From the NCBI GenBank assembly GCA_026168455.1, contig CM047429.1, forward strand, positions 6,723,125 through 6,787,124: DNA of 64,000 bases, read 5' to 3'. Positions within the stretch are counted from its first letter, which is position 1, and each line of letters opens with the position of its first letter. The notes under the pieces were generated by a model. The model was given only the letters and a program-made list of their open reading frames with translations, did no database searches and was not told the origin of the DNA. This DNA comes from Theocolax elegans (lineage: Eukaryota; Arthropoda; Insecta; Hymenoptera; Cerocephalidae). Position numbers and translations under genes: made by a program. Shown here piece by piece: positions 33,331 to 45,242 of the stretch.

Positions 33331-35690
33331 TTAATTTTGTACTTCATTCGCACCTAGTAAGCGAATAATTTTTCTAGTTGGTCGTAAAAATGGTCCAGTC
33401 GAAATACGTACTTCCGCGATTCGAACTTTTTTATCTGCACCTGGTAGAACGCGAGTAATCGTTCCTTTTTTCCAATTTCCCGGAGCTTGCAGATCAGCTA
33501 TTAACACAATATCACCTACTACTATTGGTTTCTCGCTTTCTGTCCATTTTTTACGAGGGAGTAAGGTTGGCAAATATTCTCGTAACCATTTTTTCCAAAA
33601 CGAATCCGCGAAATGTTGAGCTATTCGCCATTGTTTACGCAGGCACACGTTTCGCACATCGTAACTGCCTAATTCTATCTGTCCTGATGACGATCCTACT
33701 AAAAAATGATTAGGCGTCAACGCTTCTTTATCTCTCGGGTCTAATGAGACAGACGTAAGTGATCGCGAATTTGCCGAATGTTCCGCTTCTGCAAAAAGAG
33801 TGCGCAATACTTCTTCACTTGGCGCTTGATCGCGTAAAATTGTATTTAAATAAATGTTAACTGAATGAATTAAACAGTCCCAGATCCCCCCCATATGTGG
33901 CGCATCCGGTGAGTAAAATCGCCATTCCATATTTTTATTCAAACCAAATTGTTGAGTCTTACTGTTATCAATTTCTGTAATCGCGTCTTTGATTAGTTGA
34001 ACTTTGAAATTAGTAGTTGCATTATCGCTGTACATAATTTGTGGACATCCTCAACGAGTCGTTAAAGTATGTGCAATTTGAATATGAATCACACGAGTTG
34101 TTAAACAAGTAAATAATACTCTCCAACGCTTTCCTCTACGTCGTCCGATTTAAACGTTCATAAGGCCAAAGTAATCGACACCTCAGTGAGTAAATGGTCT
34201 ATGTTTATAAGCAAGTTGTTCCGACGATAACGCTGACATCAACGGATTTTGAGGTTTTCCTCTTCTTATTCTACACACGATACACTTGCTTATGAGCGAA
34301 CGTAAAGCTCCGCATAACCCAATAATATAATATTCTTGTCTTAAATAATTAATAACTGTATTGTTACTGCAATGATTAAAACGTCGATGGTATTCAGCTA
34401 TTAACAACTTTGTCGCGAAATGTTTCGAATCAAGAATAATTGGTTGATTATTAAAATCAACCTCCTCGGATACTACACGCCCACTTGCACTTAAAATTTG
34501 ATTTTCATCGATAAATGGCTTTAAATTTATGATTTTACTAATTTTTATTAATCATTTTGCCTTTTCTTAGTGTTTCTAATTCGTTTTGGAAATACTCAGA
34601 TTGAATAACGCAATACCAATACCGTTCGCTGTCGCGTATGCTCTCTATTGATGTATATATGTTTATATTTTTGTTCCATTTCTTAAACATCTTTCATATA
34701 TGTCTTGCTATTATAAGTAATCTGCGCCAACCTAGTAAACTAATTTATAATGTATATTCATATTTCATTTGCTGTACCGAAAAAATGAGTGTTTTGCGTA
34801 ATTCTAATTTGTCTCTCTCAGATTTTTCTTCTTTATTCCACGATTTACTCACCGGCCAATCAGATTTTTCACGTCGTAAAAATATTGATCCTTTAAACCA
34901 TCGCGAATTGTTATTAAAATCTTTGGACGCGAAACGAGTGGCATCATCTGCGGGATTCTGACTTGACAGTATTCATCGCCATTTCGAAATCTGAGTAAGT
35001 TCTGAAAGTTTCTGCAAGTCTATGCGCGACAAAAACTTGACGTGTGCGCGGTTCGGATTTTATACAATGTAGTACCGTAGTAGAGTCAGACCATAAAAAC
35101 CGTTGCGTAATTTTAATATCTAAATTGTTTTGCACAAATTTTGCTAATCTTGCACCTAGGAATGGACCTTGTAATTCTAATCGCGGTATCGATAATGATT
35201 TTAAAGTAGCAGTCGACTTTTTGCCATGATTAGACTAACACGCACGGGATGTTTATTTATTTCAAATCGTAAATACGCTCCCGCTACGTATGCGGTTAAG
35301 CTTGCGTTACAAATAACATGAAGTTGCGTTTCTAAATTCGATTCTTTAGTTTTAATATAACAACGCGGGATCCGACAATTTCTTAAATTATTTAACTTTG
35401 AAATCCAAGTTAACCAACCTACGTATTTTTCATCTCGTAATGAATCATCCGAGTTTATACCACTACGCCAAATTTCCTGCATAAGTATTTTAGATTTTAA
35501 CGTAAAAGGGGGTAATAACGGATCGAAGATAGACATTATAATTCTTAAGAACTCCCGCTTCGTTGGTTCCCTTACGCCGTATAATATAATTTTACCAATT
35601 TTAGAGAATACAATATTGAATTTTGACTCGTCTAACTGTGTCTCCCAAAACAATCCTAATACTCTCTCCCCCCTCGGTCACATAATCGTG
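33331..35690 (-). pseudogene. pol: Old BEL/Pao pol remnant
   Basis: Minus-strand pieces in pol order: RT/RNase H at 35201-35690 (LFWETQLDESKF, IMSIFDPL, LHVICNASLTAYVAGAYLRF); RNase H end at 34944-35135 (FLWSDSTTVLHCI); integrase zinc domain at 34183-34407 (AEYHRRFNHCSNNT, CIVCRIRRGK); GVDYFG and IGRRRGKRW around 34100-34180; YSDNATTNFK near 34030; then APHMGGIWDCLIHSV, PRKKWTE and the C-terminal domain to 33331. Several stops and frame changes separate them. The catalytic Glu usually found in GGSWER is Asp here (GGIWDC). Sequence clearly differs from the young element at 6 kb. Confidence 0.9.
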
Positions 35691-35749
35691 TTTCATTTTT
35701 ATGGACTAAATTAGTATTCGGTAATACTCGGCTAACGTTTCTCCCCCAT

Positions 35750-35929
35750 CCGTTTTATGTCGATCTTTTTGAGCTAACGAAACTTGTAAAAATCCTTGAC
35801 ATCAATCTAAAACGGTGAATACACAATTTCCTGGTCCGATTTGATCGATAATATCTAGTATATTAGGTAACGGATATCGATCTTTTACGATTTTATCGTT
35901 TATTTTCGAAAATCGACGAATCCGCATTG
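35750..35929 (-). pseudogene. Ty3/Gypsy RT N-terminal fragment
   Basis: The minus strand reads CGFVDFRKINDKIVKDRYPL, NILDIIDQIG, FTVLD, a TGA stop, then CQGFLQVSLAQKDRHKT. This is the first half of a Gypsy RT (DYRKLN...DRYPLP...TLDL..GFLQ). It directly abuts the BEL remnant but belongs to another superfamily, so two elements meet here. Confidence 0.8.
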
Positions 35930-36012
35930 TTTATTACCCTCGCTTCGCTCGTGCGAACAACCTCGAGAAAGGTAGGAAAACAATTTCCCACAACAGTGTC
36001 ATTATATACTAT

Positions 36013-37787
36013 TTTATGACATAGCAGTCTTAAGGTTATATAATCAAATAAATTTCAATGTATGTAATTAAAATAAATAAAATAATATAACTTCATATGT
36101 AAAATTTTAGTAAAATTTATATGATAAGTGTGTAGAATTTATTTGCAATCTGTTTAATTATGTGTGCTAACGGTTTTTGAATATAGAGTTAAAAATTCAT
36201 AATATATTACTTATGTGCAACTAAAACTTATTTCGTAAACATTTCTAGGTGACTAAATGTTGTCTAATAAAAGACGTGATATTAGTTTTTGAATAATAAA
36301 TTTTATTATTGTAGTTTGTTGAATATAATCACAATTTTTCTTTGCAACAATTGTGAGTTATAATATATATTAAAGTTATTGGTAATAATCTGCACAATTA
36401 TTGCCTTGTATCAATATTAGTACAAATACTTATTTTCATTGCATTTTATACTCGTGAATTTATAGTTTGGATAGTAATAACGATTGCTTTAACCAGTCAA
36501 CTTAATAATTTACTGGAAAATCTATTTATTAATAAATTAAATAAAAATAAATACTTATATTTAAATTTTATTATAGAATAAAAGTGGCGGAGACGCACCT
36601 CGGCCGATCACGAAAGTTAAGCAGCACTGAGTGCGGTTGGCACTTGGGTGGGTGACACCATTCATGTGCGGCTTTCGGGATCGGTTAGGTGTTTCTCCAC
36701 AGTTCACAACGTGAGCGGAAGGTATGGAACATTCGGTTTCGGTGTTTGGGCCTACGCAAAGTGACCTGAACATCTAAACAGAATGTTTCAATACACCGGC
36801 CGTCTCGGGGAAAGTTTTCCTACAAGGTTTTCCCTTCCTCACGGGCATAACCCCAGGCGCACGCGAGACGGTGAGGACCGGGATGAGAAAAATTGGAATG
36901 TTTTCACCCCACACATAGGTGGTAGGGGTGTCCCTGTAAAAACCCGTTTGGTACAGCGTTGTCAGGTCTCGATTTTTTCTCTTTGTTTTTCTCGCACAAT
37001 ACGAGCTCATTCATATAAGATAGTAGAGGACAAAAAATCGCCAACTGGTCACCCTGGTTGGGTATACGGGGTGATAAGCAAAGAGAAAAAAAATTAAGTT
37101 TTTATTACCTGTATGCAATTAATTATTTATTAAGAAAGTAATTAATAAAAATAAAAATGTTCTTTTCAAATAAATTTCTAACAACTCGGCAATTGCTGTA
37201 AACAAATTAAAATTCAAATGAATTACAAAATTAAGAAATATAAGTATTTATTTTTATTTAATTTATTAATAAATAGATTTTCGGGTTAATTATATTAAGT
37301 TGACTGGTTAAAGCAATCGTACTATCCGAACTATAAATTCACGAGTATAAAATGCAGTGGAAATAAGTATATGTACTAATATTGATACAAGGTAATAATT
37401 GAGCAGATTATTACCAATAACTTTAATATATATTATTACTCACAATTGTTGCAAAGAAAAATTGTGATTATATTCAACACATTACAATAATAAAATTTAC
37501 TATTCAAAAACTAATATCACGTCTTTTATTAGACAACATTTAGTCACCTAGAAATGTTTACGAAATAAGATTTAGTTGCACATAAGTTATATATTATGAA
37601 TTTTTAACTCTAGATTCAAAAACCATTAGCACACATAATTAAACAGATTGCAAATAAATACTACACACTTATCATATAAATTTTACTAAAATTTTACATA
37701 TGAAGTTATATTATTTTATTGATTTTAATTACATACATTGAAATTTATTTATTTGATTATATAACCTTAAGACTGCTATGTCATAAA
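36013..37787. mobile_element. Long inverted-repeat element enclosing a 5S-like core
   Basis: The arms at about 36013-36566 and about 37230-37787 are reverse complements over roughly 550 bp with modest divergence. The outer ends are TTTATGACATAGCAGTC and its complement. The core (36585-37095) is a 5S-rRNA-derived repeat. No transposase is encoded. No clear target duplication is visible at the outer ends. It could be a foldback DNA transposon, or an inverted duplication around an older SINE insertion. Confidence 0.8.
36585..37095 (+). repeat. 5S-rRNA-derived repeat, copy 2
   Basis: Homologous to 24464-24890: GATCACGAAAGTTAAGCAGC (box A at 36614-36625), then GAGTGCGGTTGGCACTTGGG and TGGGTGAC, followed by the same body (ATTCGGTTTCGGTGTTTGGG, ACACCGGCCGTCTCGGG, CACACATAGGTGG). 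It has a further 3' extension with ATACGAGCTCATTCATATAA. Substitutions in box C (TACTTGG to CACTTGG) would weaken the promoter. It forms the spacer of the inverted-repeat element. Confidence 0.72.
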
Positions 37788-37829
37788 GAAATAGATTGGT
37801 AAATAAAATTTAAAACACTTATATATTAT

Positions 37830-38060
37830 TATGTAGCGCAAAATACTTGACGATTTTATTTTGATTTTAGTACTTTCAATTGCAGTAACTTTTTGCGAAT
37901 ACTGTGTTCATGGTTTGATTTTATTCTTAATAATTAAAGTAAAAAGTTAGATTTATGATGTGGTACAAAATACTTGTCGATTATTCCGCTTCATTTCAGT
38001 GCTTTCTATTCATTATTATTATACTTGCGTATTCTCACACCTTCGTGGAAGGTGTTATTT
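37830..38060. repeat. Inverse relative of the 31.4-31.7 kb repeat
   Basis: Units with AAAATACTTGTCGATTATTC, AGTACTTTCxATTGCAG and CTTCGTGGAAGGTGTTATT correspond, in reverse complement, to motifs at 31300-31690. It lies just outside the right arm of the inverted-repeat element. Confidence 0.55.
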
Positions 38061-38324
38061 CAAAATACTTTCTATTCCTCAAACATGATATTAAAAATTT
38101 AATATAATGAACGATAAATTTTTTTAAATACTTACGATGAAAATGTAATTTCTGTAAGATAATAGATTAGATTAAACAGTTTCTAAAAATAATATGTATA
38201 CATCTTTAGCTCGTTTTAGCCTTTGTTTTCTTTGAATTATCAGATCATTTATTTGAAGCCACTGATTATTATTTTGAAGTATGTAAAGGTAAGCTACATA
38301 CTCTTATGCGTATGAAGCTATACC

Positions 38325-39345
38325 TTATAACGAGCGCGAGTGACGATCGGAAAAGCTCGTAGGTGATCGGGAAAGCCCGCGCGTAAGCCGCGTAAGGACT
38401 AATAATGGTCCGACGCGCAAGCTGACTGAGGAGAATATAGAGAGTTTATGCGAGTCATCGTAAATAGACACGTCGCCGGTAACGCCTTCCTTGATATTTC
38501 GCGGCAAGAGAACAAGAATCGTTATCGCGGATTCTTGCTCGGGTTCCGGGTTTCGCGCCGTGAAGAGTGAGTGACTCGGTGGAGTGAGCGTGCTGGTGTT
38601 AATTGCACAGCTCCAGAGATTCCCAGGAACCTGCGGAGACGGCGAAGTTGCCGCGCGCGAGAGCCCGACGGAGAGTAGGGAAACAGGCGAAGCCAAGCGC
38701 ATCGACGGGGAGATAAGGTACGTGGTGCACCACTCGCGAGCCGCCGAAGCCGTAAAGACTCTCTCTCTTTACGGCTATAACTTTAAGTTAGGGATCGGCG
38801 GATCTCGTCCGCGCGCGACGGCGAGGAAGCTAACGGGCGACCGCGTACGCGTGCTAGAAAGAGAGAAAGCACGAGTAACCCCGGTGGTTACACCTCGTCG
38901 CGAGACCTCACGCGGCCTAGATACGGCTTTTGTTAAATCCTTGTTCTTTGTTAGACTGTATTTATATTTCTTTAACTTGAATAAAATTCATATGTAATCA
39001 ATATCCGAGTACGAGTTTGATTATTGATTACCGGCGTATGTTATTCCCGTTATCCCGAATACCGCCCTCTCCGTTTCAGGAGCGGCCGAGGTAAACTTAC
39101 CGCGAATTTATCCCTTTTATTCGCGGTCCTTTTCAGCTCACGACGTTTTAGCTGTACAAAGACGCGAGATCGGCAAGTGATCTCGCGGTTGTTAACGGAC
39201 ATCGCAACGGTAGGTCGTGCGCGGGGTTCACTGATTTGAATCCGCCGCGCACTCTCGGAGCACCGCCTAGGGAGTATAACTAGGCAGTGCCGTAGCAACC
39301 GATCCCTTTACCCCTACCGACGCGAAAGATTGTACCCCGTTACAA
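38325..39345. other. GC-rich island, possible solo LTR
   Basis: About 1 kb of markedly GC- and CpG-richer DNA, ending CCCCGTTACA at 39342 and containing AATAAAATTCATATG near 38979-38993. Composition resembles the Gypsy LTR at 2543-3343, but no matching TGTAAC start or flanking duplication was found, and the frames across it show no known domain. 39346-40076 is AT-rich with nothing supportable. Confidence 0.35.
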
Positions 39346-40076
39346 GTAACATATTTGTATAGGTGACCGCTTTCAATAGAATCACCATGATGAAAGATTC
39401 CTCTCACAACTTTATAGTTTTTTTCGCAATAGTTATAATAGACTTTGGAATTTCATTAATTCCATAATTTTTTAATTTTAAATATATGGAATATATTGTT
39501 ATCAAATGTATTCTCAAAAACTTTTTTATTTATTCCATTTATTTTGGTAATATAAGGTTGAATATATGAAGTTGAACTAAAAAAGATCTAATTACTGGCT
39601 AGCTGTAATCAATATCTCTAAACAGCGAGCCATCATTTTAATAAAGGAACTTATTTTTATATAAATAAGAGAATGGTATTGCATTGAATTTATACAACTA
39701 TAAGAATACCTATACAAATATTGTATACATTACATCTTACATAAACTATGCAAAATCATTTGATAAAATAAAGATTATTAAAATAATACCAAGAAGTTAT
39801 GTATTTCCATCCCATCATTGAAATTGTACGCTTCGTTGTACACTCCTTGCAATTAAAGTTTACAAAGAAAAATAAATCTATCAAATATAACATATATTTG
39901 CAAACATTTATTAGTAAATAATAATACAATGTTTTTAAGAATATTTTTAATAAAATTGTTCTGTACAAATATTTTTTTTTAAACACTAGTAATTTTTCTA
40001 TTTATTTACAGTTACACTTTTCTTTTGCTTATAATTTACGATTATTTCTTTCTTTTTTTATGGTTTAGGAACAAAT

Positions 40077-40620
40077 TTATTGTACCCCTATTAAAAGAAT
40101 TAGTACGAATTTAGTACAAAATCAGCACTAAATTTAGCGTTAAATCAGTACAAAATTGATACGAAATTCGTCCGAAATTTGTACAAAATTCGTACCCTGA
40201 AAGTTCGAATTTACAGTTCTAAGTAAGCACAAAATTAATGCAAATAATATACAGAATTTGTACAAAATTAGTACAAAATTAGAACAAAATTCGTACGAAA
40301 TTCATACAAAATTAGCACAGAATTTGTACTAAATCTGTACGAATTTTATATCCTGTTAAAAAAATTCACGCTGATTCAGTACTGATTTCATATTGTAGTA
40401 CATAAGAAATCATCACTGCATCAATATAAAACCATCACCGAATCAGAGTAAAATCAGTACTGAATCTGCAGTAACTTTTTCCCAAAACGCAGAATTGAAT
40501 TGGTACAGAATCAGTACAAAATTAGGATTCAATCAGTACAAAATCGGTATTGAATGTTTACTGAATCTGCGATGAATCAGACTTTCACGCAGAGTAATAA
40601 AACAATAAAAATTAATTTAT
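40077..40620 (+). repeat. GTACAAAAT-rich interspersed repeat, copy 1
   Basis: About 540 bp built from degenerate 12-13-bp units of the GTACAAAATTAGTAC / GTACGAATTTxGT type, then CAGTACTGATTCA-type units. The reverse complement of the whole stretch is at about 57120-57645. Non-coding; high density of GTAC palindromes. Confidence 0.85.
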
Positions 40621-40829
40621 ATATATGTTATTAATAAAAGTGATTAATCATACCGTAACACGTGTTTAATCACATGGTTTTTTACACGTTAAATAACGTG
40701 ATTATTTCGTTGTAAATTTCCGAGAGAAAGGTATGTACTATAATTTTTTTTTAAAAATTAGGTAAAAACACATAAAATTGTAAAAAATATAAAATAAATA
40801 AAAAAAGTATTACCCAAGTAGGTAGGCTA

Positions 40830-40892
40830 TGATGGTTCTGGGACGTCCCAGAACCATCATAGGTTCTGCGACTTCCCAGAGCCATCATAGCT
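40830..40892. repeat. Near-perfect palindrome with a third partial arm
   Basis: CTATGATGGTTCTGGGA and TCCCAGAACCATCATAG face each other around a CG dinucleotide (about 40833-40868), then a third variant arm (GACTTCCCAGAGCCATCATAG) follows. The 17-bp stem with a minimal loop would extrude readily. Confidence 0.9.
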
Positions 40893-41666
40893 TTGTATGG
40901 AAGGGGGGTAGTGAGGAGAGCATTGTGTCTCTCATCTACACGTTTTCCGCCCCTCATTTCTTTCTACCATGCAGTTTATATACCCATACACACTAGTGAG
41001 ATAGGAGTAACGCACGTTTCATGCTAGGTATGGCATTCGACGCTAACATGTTTCGCGCACGCTCATTCAACCATCACATAGAAACATATTTAATTAATTA
41101 TTTTTCAAAATTTTATACCCATCCCGCTCAGGTAATGATCGTGTATTAGTCGATATTTTTTTCCAAAATGATGAATGTTCCTTAACTTCATATTTAATTT
41201 TTTCTTTATTGTCATCAATTTTTTTTCTTGATTTTCAACCAAGCAGGTATAGGATATTTTGCTTTTTTGACTCATTATTTAATCACAAGTTTCAACCAAT
41301 CAGAGTACGAGAAGCTAATGAAGAACTAGCGTCACAGTCGCATTCATCATAAGAAACTAAATCGGTTTCTCTAAAATTTTTCATGCGTCTAGAATGTATG
41401 GTAGTGGAACATGTTTTATGCATTATATTCCTTGAACTAGCAACAATTCCTCGGTCGCTAACGCTCCCTCGGTCGAAATTACACTAAGTATATACTTATT
41501 TTTTATATTTTTTTATATTTATAATTTTACAATTTAATTGAATAAAAATGTAAAATATAATATAATGTGTAATTAATTAACCTAGTATTCAGTTACAATC
41601 AATTTTTTTTAGTCAATAAAATAATAATAAAAGTGTATTATATTTGCAACATTGTATATACTTATT

Positions 41667-44600
41667 GAGTCTTAGTCAATTACGCAAGAGTTTATAGATA
41701 CTGAACATATTTCTACATAATACTGAAACATTTTAAAAAAATTAAAAATAATCGACATGATAAAACTTACACTTAAGTAAGGAATTTTAATTTTTATTTT
41801 TAATACGTAGTAACACATATCATTACTTACAATATTTCCACACTATTCCTGTAAGAAGCTACATCAACCTAGTAACAAATGTGTTATTTTCTACCAGAAT
41901 AATATTTTCAACAACAAAAATTAGAATATAAAATTATTCTTTGACCATTATACATATATTTCATGCTTTTTAATGATGTTTCACGGAAAGGAGATGAAGA
42001 ATTTAAAATTTCATACAAAATTACTAAACTCAGCTAATGCATCGTATGTATTCAATTATTCTTTCAAACAAATAATTATACGTAATAATTGAATTTATAA
42101 AAAATTTTTTCAGATTAAAATTCTAGCTAAAAGATTTATTTTCACTTTTTATTAATTTGTTTTATTTTCAAAAATCTTTTATAAAAAAGAATATTAGTAA
42201 TTGCAACCTAAAAATATAAATGATATTATACAATTACAATAATAAAAATTGAATATTAATTATAAAAGTTATTTTAATATTACATTTGGTATTACATTAA
42301 CAAAACGAAAGAAAAATAATATTTTAAATTTTTTAACCACCTTCCTGACGCATTTTACGTCTTAGAAATAGGAGATGATGAAAAATGTTTGTAAAAAAAA
42401 TCTATATAAATGTAATAAAAAAAAATAAAACGTATCGTCAAATAAAATATGTATTACATTAAATTATATATATTATATTATATATGTTATCAAAATTTAT
42501 TAGAGTAATAGTACTGTTTTTGTCAATGTTCGTATTACTGTGAACACTTTTTTTTACCGAAAACTCCTATAAAATATTTTTGGAATTTTTCTACTAAACC
42601 CCCCTCTTACACCCTACCACTTAATCATTACATGGGGGATAAATTAAGACTGGTTGTCATATTCAATGTTGACCCTTCCTCCCACCTTCCTTCATCTTTA
42701 AAATAGAGGATAAAAAAGAGTGGTTGTCATACTGTTATTCACCTGTACCGAAACCCCTAAATTATTTTTGGAATTTTACTAATTTTATTTTTCCCCTCCC
42801 CCTCTTGCCCCTCTTGCCCCTCTTCCATGTAGCAAAACATGGAGAATAAATGAAGAGTGATTATCATATCGCTATTCACCGTAACCAAAAATCTCATCTT
42901 AGTTTTTTAGAATAAAAAAGAATGGTCGTCATATTCTAATTCATATATACCGATAGCTTCTATAAAATATTAAAAAAATTTTCTAATTTTACCCCCCCCC
43001 CCTCATGACTCCTCCTGCACCTATCATTAGATGTGAGATAAATGATGTGTGGTTGTCGTATTCAGCGTTAAGCCTTCCACTCCACACATACGTTTAATTC
43101 TTGTAACTTTTGGGATACCGGACACCGGAGAACGGATGAATTTTGATATATATATATATATATATATAGACGATAAATCAAAAATAAAATTTTAATTTTT
43201 TTATCCACCTTTCTCACTCATTTTACACCTTTGTAATAGAGTATGATGAAAAATGTGTAAAAACGTATATTTAAATGTGATAAAAAAGCAGAACGAATCA
43301 TCAAATAAAATATATATTACATTAAAATATATTATGTAAGTTATTAAAAATTATTAGACTGACAGTACTGCCTCAGTCTATGTTAGTATTACTGTGACCA
43401 CTTTATTTTTATATTATTTATGTATGTAGTGTCTATTATTTATTATTAATTACTTATAATATTACTTATAGGTATGTTCTTAATATAATAATTTAATGTG
43501 GTACAAAATATACAAAAATTGGAGTACTGGCAAAAGTGCACATACACTTTTTTAATATTTTATCCCGTGATTAGTGAAGTATCCCGAAATAACTCACTAA
43601 TTCTCGAAATATGCAGGAAATCCCAAAATTAGTGAAGTTATCCCGAAATATCCAGGAAATCTCATAATTAGTGAAGTTATCCAGAAATAACTCAGTAACT
43701 CCCGAAGTATCCACTAAATCCCAAAATTAGTGAAGTTAACTCGGCATACCTCAGAAATTATCGAAATATTTAGAAAATCCCGAAATTAGTGGAGTTATCC
43801 CGGAATACCACAAAATTTCCCGAAATATTGAGGAAATCCCGTTATTAGTAAAGTTATCCCGAAATAACTCCGAAATTCCCGAAGTATCCACTGAATCCCA
43901 AAATTAGTAAATTTATCCCGGCACACCTGAGATATTATCGAAATATTAAGAAAATCCCGAAATTGGTGGAGTTATCCCGAAATACCACAGGAAAACCTGA
44001 AAATTGCAGGAAATCCCGAAATTGGTGGAGTTATCCCGGCATATCTCAGCAATTCCCGAAACATCCAGGAAAACCCTAAAGTGGTGGAGTTACCCGGAAT
44101 CCGTCAGAAAATCCCGAAATATCCAGAAAATCCCTCAATTAGTGAATTTATCCCAAAATATCACAGAAAATCCCGAAACATCCAGGAAAAACCGAAATTG
44201 GTGGAGGTATCCCGGAATACCACAGAAAATCCCGAAACATCCAGGAAATCTCGAAATTGGTAGTGATATCCCGAAATACCCCAGAAAATCCCGAAACATC
44301 CAGGAAAACCTTAAATTAGTGAAGATTTCCCGGCATATCTAAAAAATTACCGAATTATTTAGAAAATCCCGATATTAGTGGAGTTATCCCGAAATACCTC
44401 AAAAATTCCCGAAATATCCAGGAAATCCCGTATTTAGTGAAGTTATCCCGAAATAATTCAGAAATTCCCAAAATATCAGCATTAACCCTTCCACTCCACA
44501 CATACCCTTAATTCTTACAACAGGAGACCGGATATCTTTTCGGAACACCGGACACCACCGCCGGACACCGGAGAACGGATGAATTTTAATATAATATAGA
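41667..44600 (-). repeat. Large interspersed repeat, copy 2
   Basis: Second copy of the block at 3355-13955, here without the BEL insertion. The first 1.9 kb are near identical, with small indels and an expanded (TA)n at 43146-43168. Then comes the 59-bp satellite (43560-44480) and the shared tail ending at 44600. Its right end cuts into a viral gene (44601-44677), so it inserted into, or replaced the edge of, the virus-like element. Confidence 0.85.
43560..44480. repeat. 59-bp satellite array in repeat copy 2
   Basis: About 15 degenerate units of the same satellite as 5189-6088 and 12989-13855. Fewer units are present here than in copy 1 (about 30), showing array length change between copies. 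Confidence 0.9.
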
Positions 44601-44677
44601 TTTCTTGTTCCCACTCTTTTCTTCTCACTCTTGAGAAAGGAAGAGAATTTCTCTTTGAAGCTTATAATGTTACCCAT
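44601..44677 (-). pseudogene. 5' end of a viral gene with myristoylation motif, truncated
   Basis: The minus strand starts ATG at 44677 with MGNIISFKEKFSSFLKSEKK, a good N-myristoylation signal (Met-Gly-Asn-x-x-Ser), and is cut after about 25 codons by the repeat ending at 44600. A TATAAATA box lies upstream at 44721-44728 (minus), about 45 bases before the ATG. Myristoylated virion or membrane-associated proteins are common in large DNA viruses. Function here is unknown; only the start survives. Confidence 0.55.
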
Positions 44678-44720
44678 GTTGGATAAAGAATGATGTGAGA
44701 GTGGATCGGTACAGTCTATT

Positions 44721-44728
44721 TATACTCC
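44721..44728 (-). promoter_or_regulatory. TATA box for the truncated myristoylated-protein gene
   Basis: TATAAATA on the minus strand, between the stop of the 44741-45241 gene and the ATG at 44677, suggesting each viral gene has its own promoter. Confidence 0.5.
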
Positions 44729-44740
44729 ATTACCCCCACC

Positions 44741-45241
44741 CTATTCCCAATCCATATACTCATCCTCGTATACAGATAGTCTTTCGTTATAAAATTTTTT
44801 TAAAAGTTTAACGTTGTGAAGAGCGCAATTAACTTGGTATAAACAATTGTGATTAGGACAAACTGTAGCCACTCTCACTTCATTCAAAGGTAAGTTTCCC
44901 ATCTCTAAAACATCAGAGACTTTAAACTTAAAGCGTTCGAGACACTCTTTTTTTAACGAACCCATTACGAGAACATTATTTACATCAAGCAAAGACTCTC
45001 GAAGAAGTTTTCCTACTTCAACATAGAGAATGTTTCCTGATGTCCAGGTTAGTCCATGCCATTTTTCAAGCTGAGTGTTTTCTTTTTTATATTTATTGCT
45101 AAGTCTATGCCAAGAAAAAGGTTCTTTGAATAAGAGCACCACCGGTTCACTGTTGTCATTGAGTGGAACAATCGCCAGTTCCTTGACTACAAAGTCATTG
45201 ACAGGTTGTTTGAAACCTTGTAAATCGACTATATACTGCAT
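44741..45241 (-). CDS. Uncharacterised virus-associated protein, left paralogue
   Basis: A 166-residue intact frame. I choose the ATG at 45241 because the homologous protein at 53010 begins at the equivalent place (MDYIIDVQGF against MQYIVDLQGF), and upstream codons belong to an inserted element. Shared features with the right paralogue: (I/V)D(V/L)QGF, FVVKELA(I/L), a WHG(L/I)xW(T/S)SG block. It also has CPNHN...NCALHNVKLLKKF near the C-terminus. The pattern of an early Asp and late His/Asn residues made me think of a DnaQ-like nuclease fold, but I cannot support it. No intron. It sits at the left flank of the virus-like block, inverted relative to its paralogue. Confidence 0.7.
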   Translation of the reverse strand: MQYIVDLQGFKQPVNDFVVKELAIVPLNDNSEPVVLLFKEPFSWHRLSNKYKKENTQLEKWHGLTWTSGNILYVEVGKLLRESLLDVNNVLVMGSLKKECLERFKFKVSDVLEMGNLPLNEVRVATVCPNHNCLYQVNCALHNVKLLKKFYNERLSVYEDEYMDWE

Positions 45242-45242
45242 G

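Noticed and set aside
38325..39298. Several GC-rich open frames (38584-38997 and others)
   Set aside because: High GC lowers stop frequency; the peptides are Arg/Ser-rich without motifs, and no splice-compatible neighbours exist.
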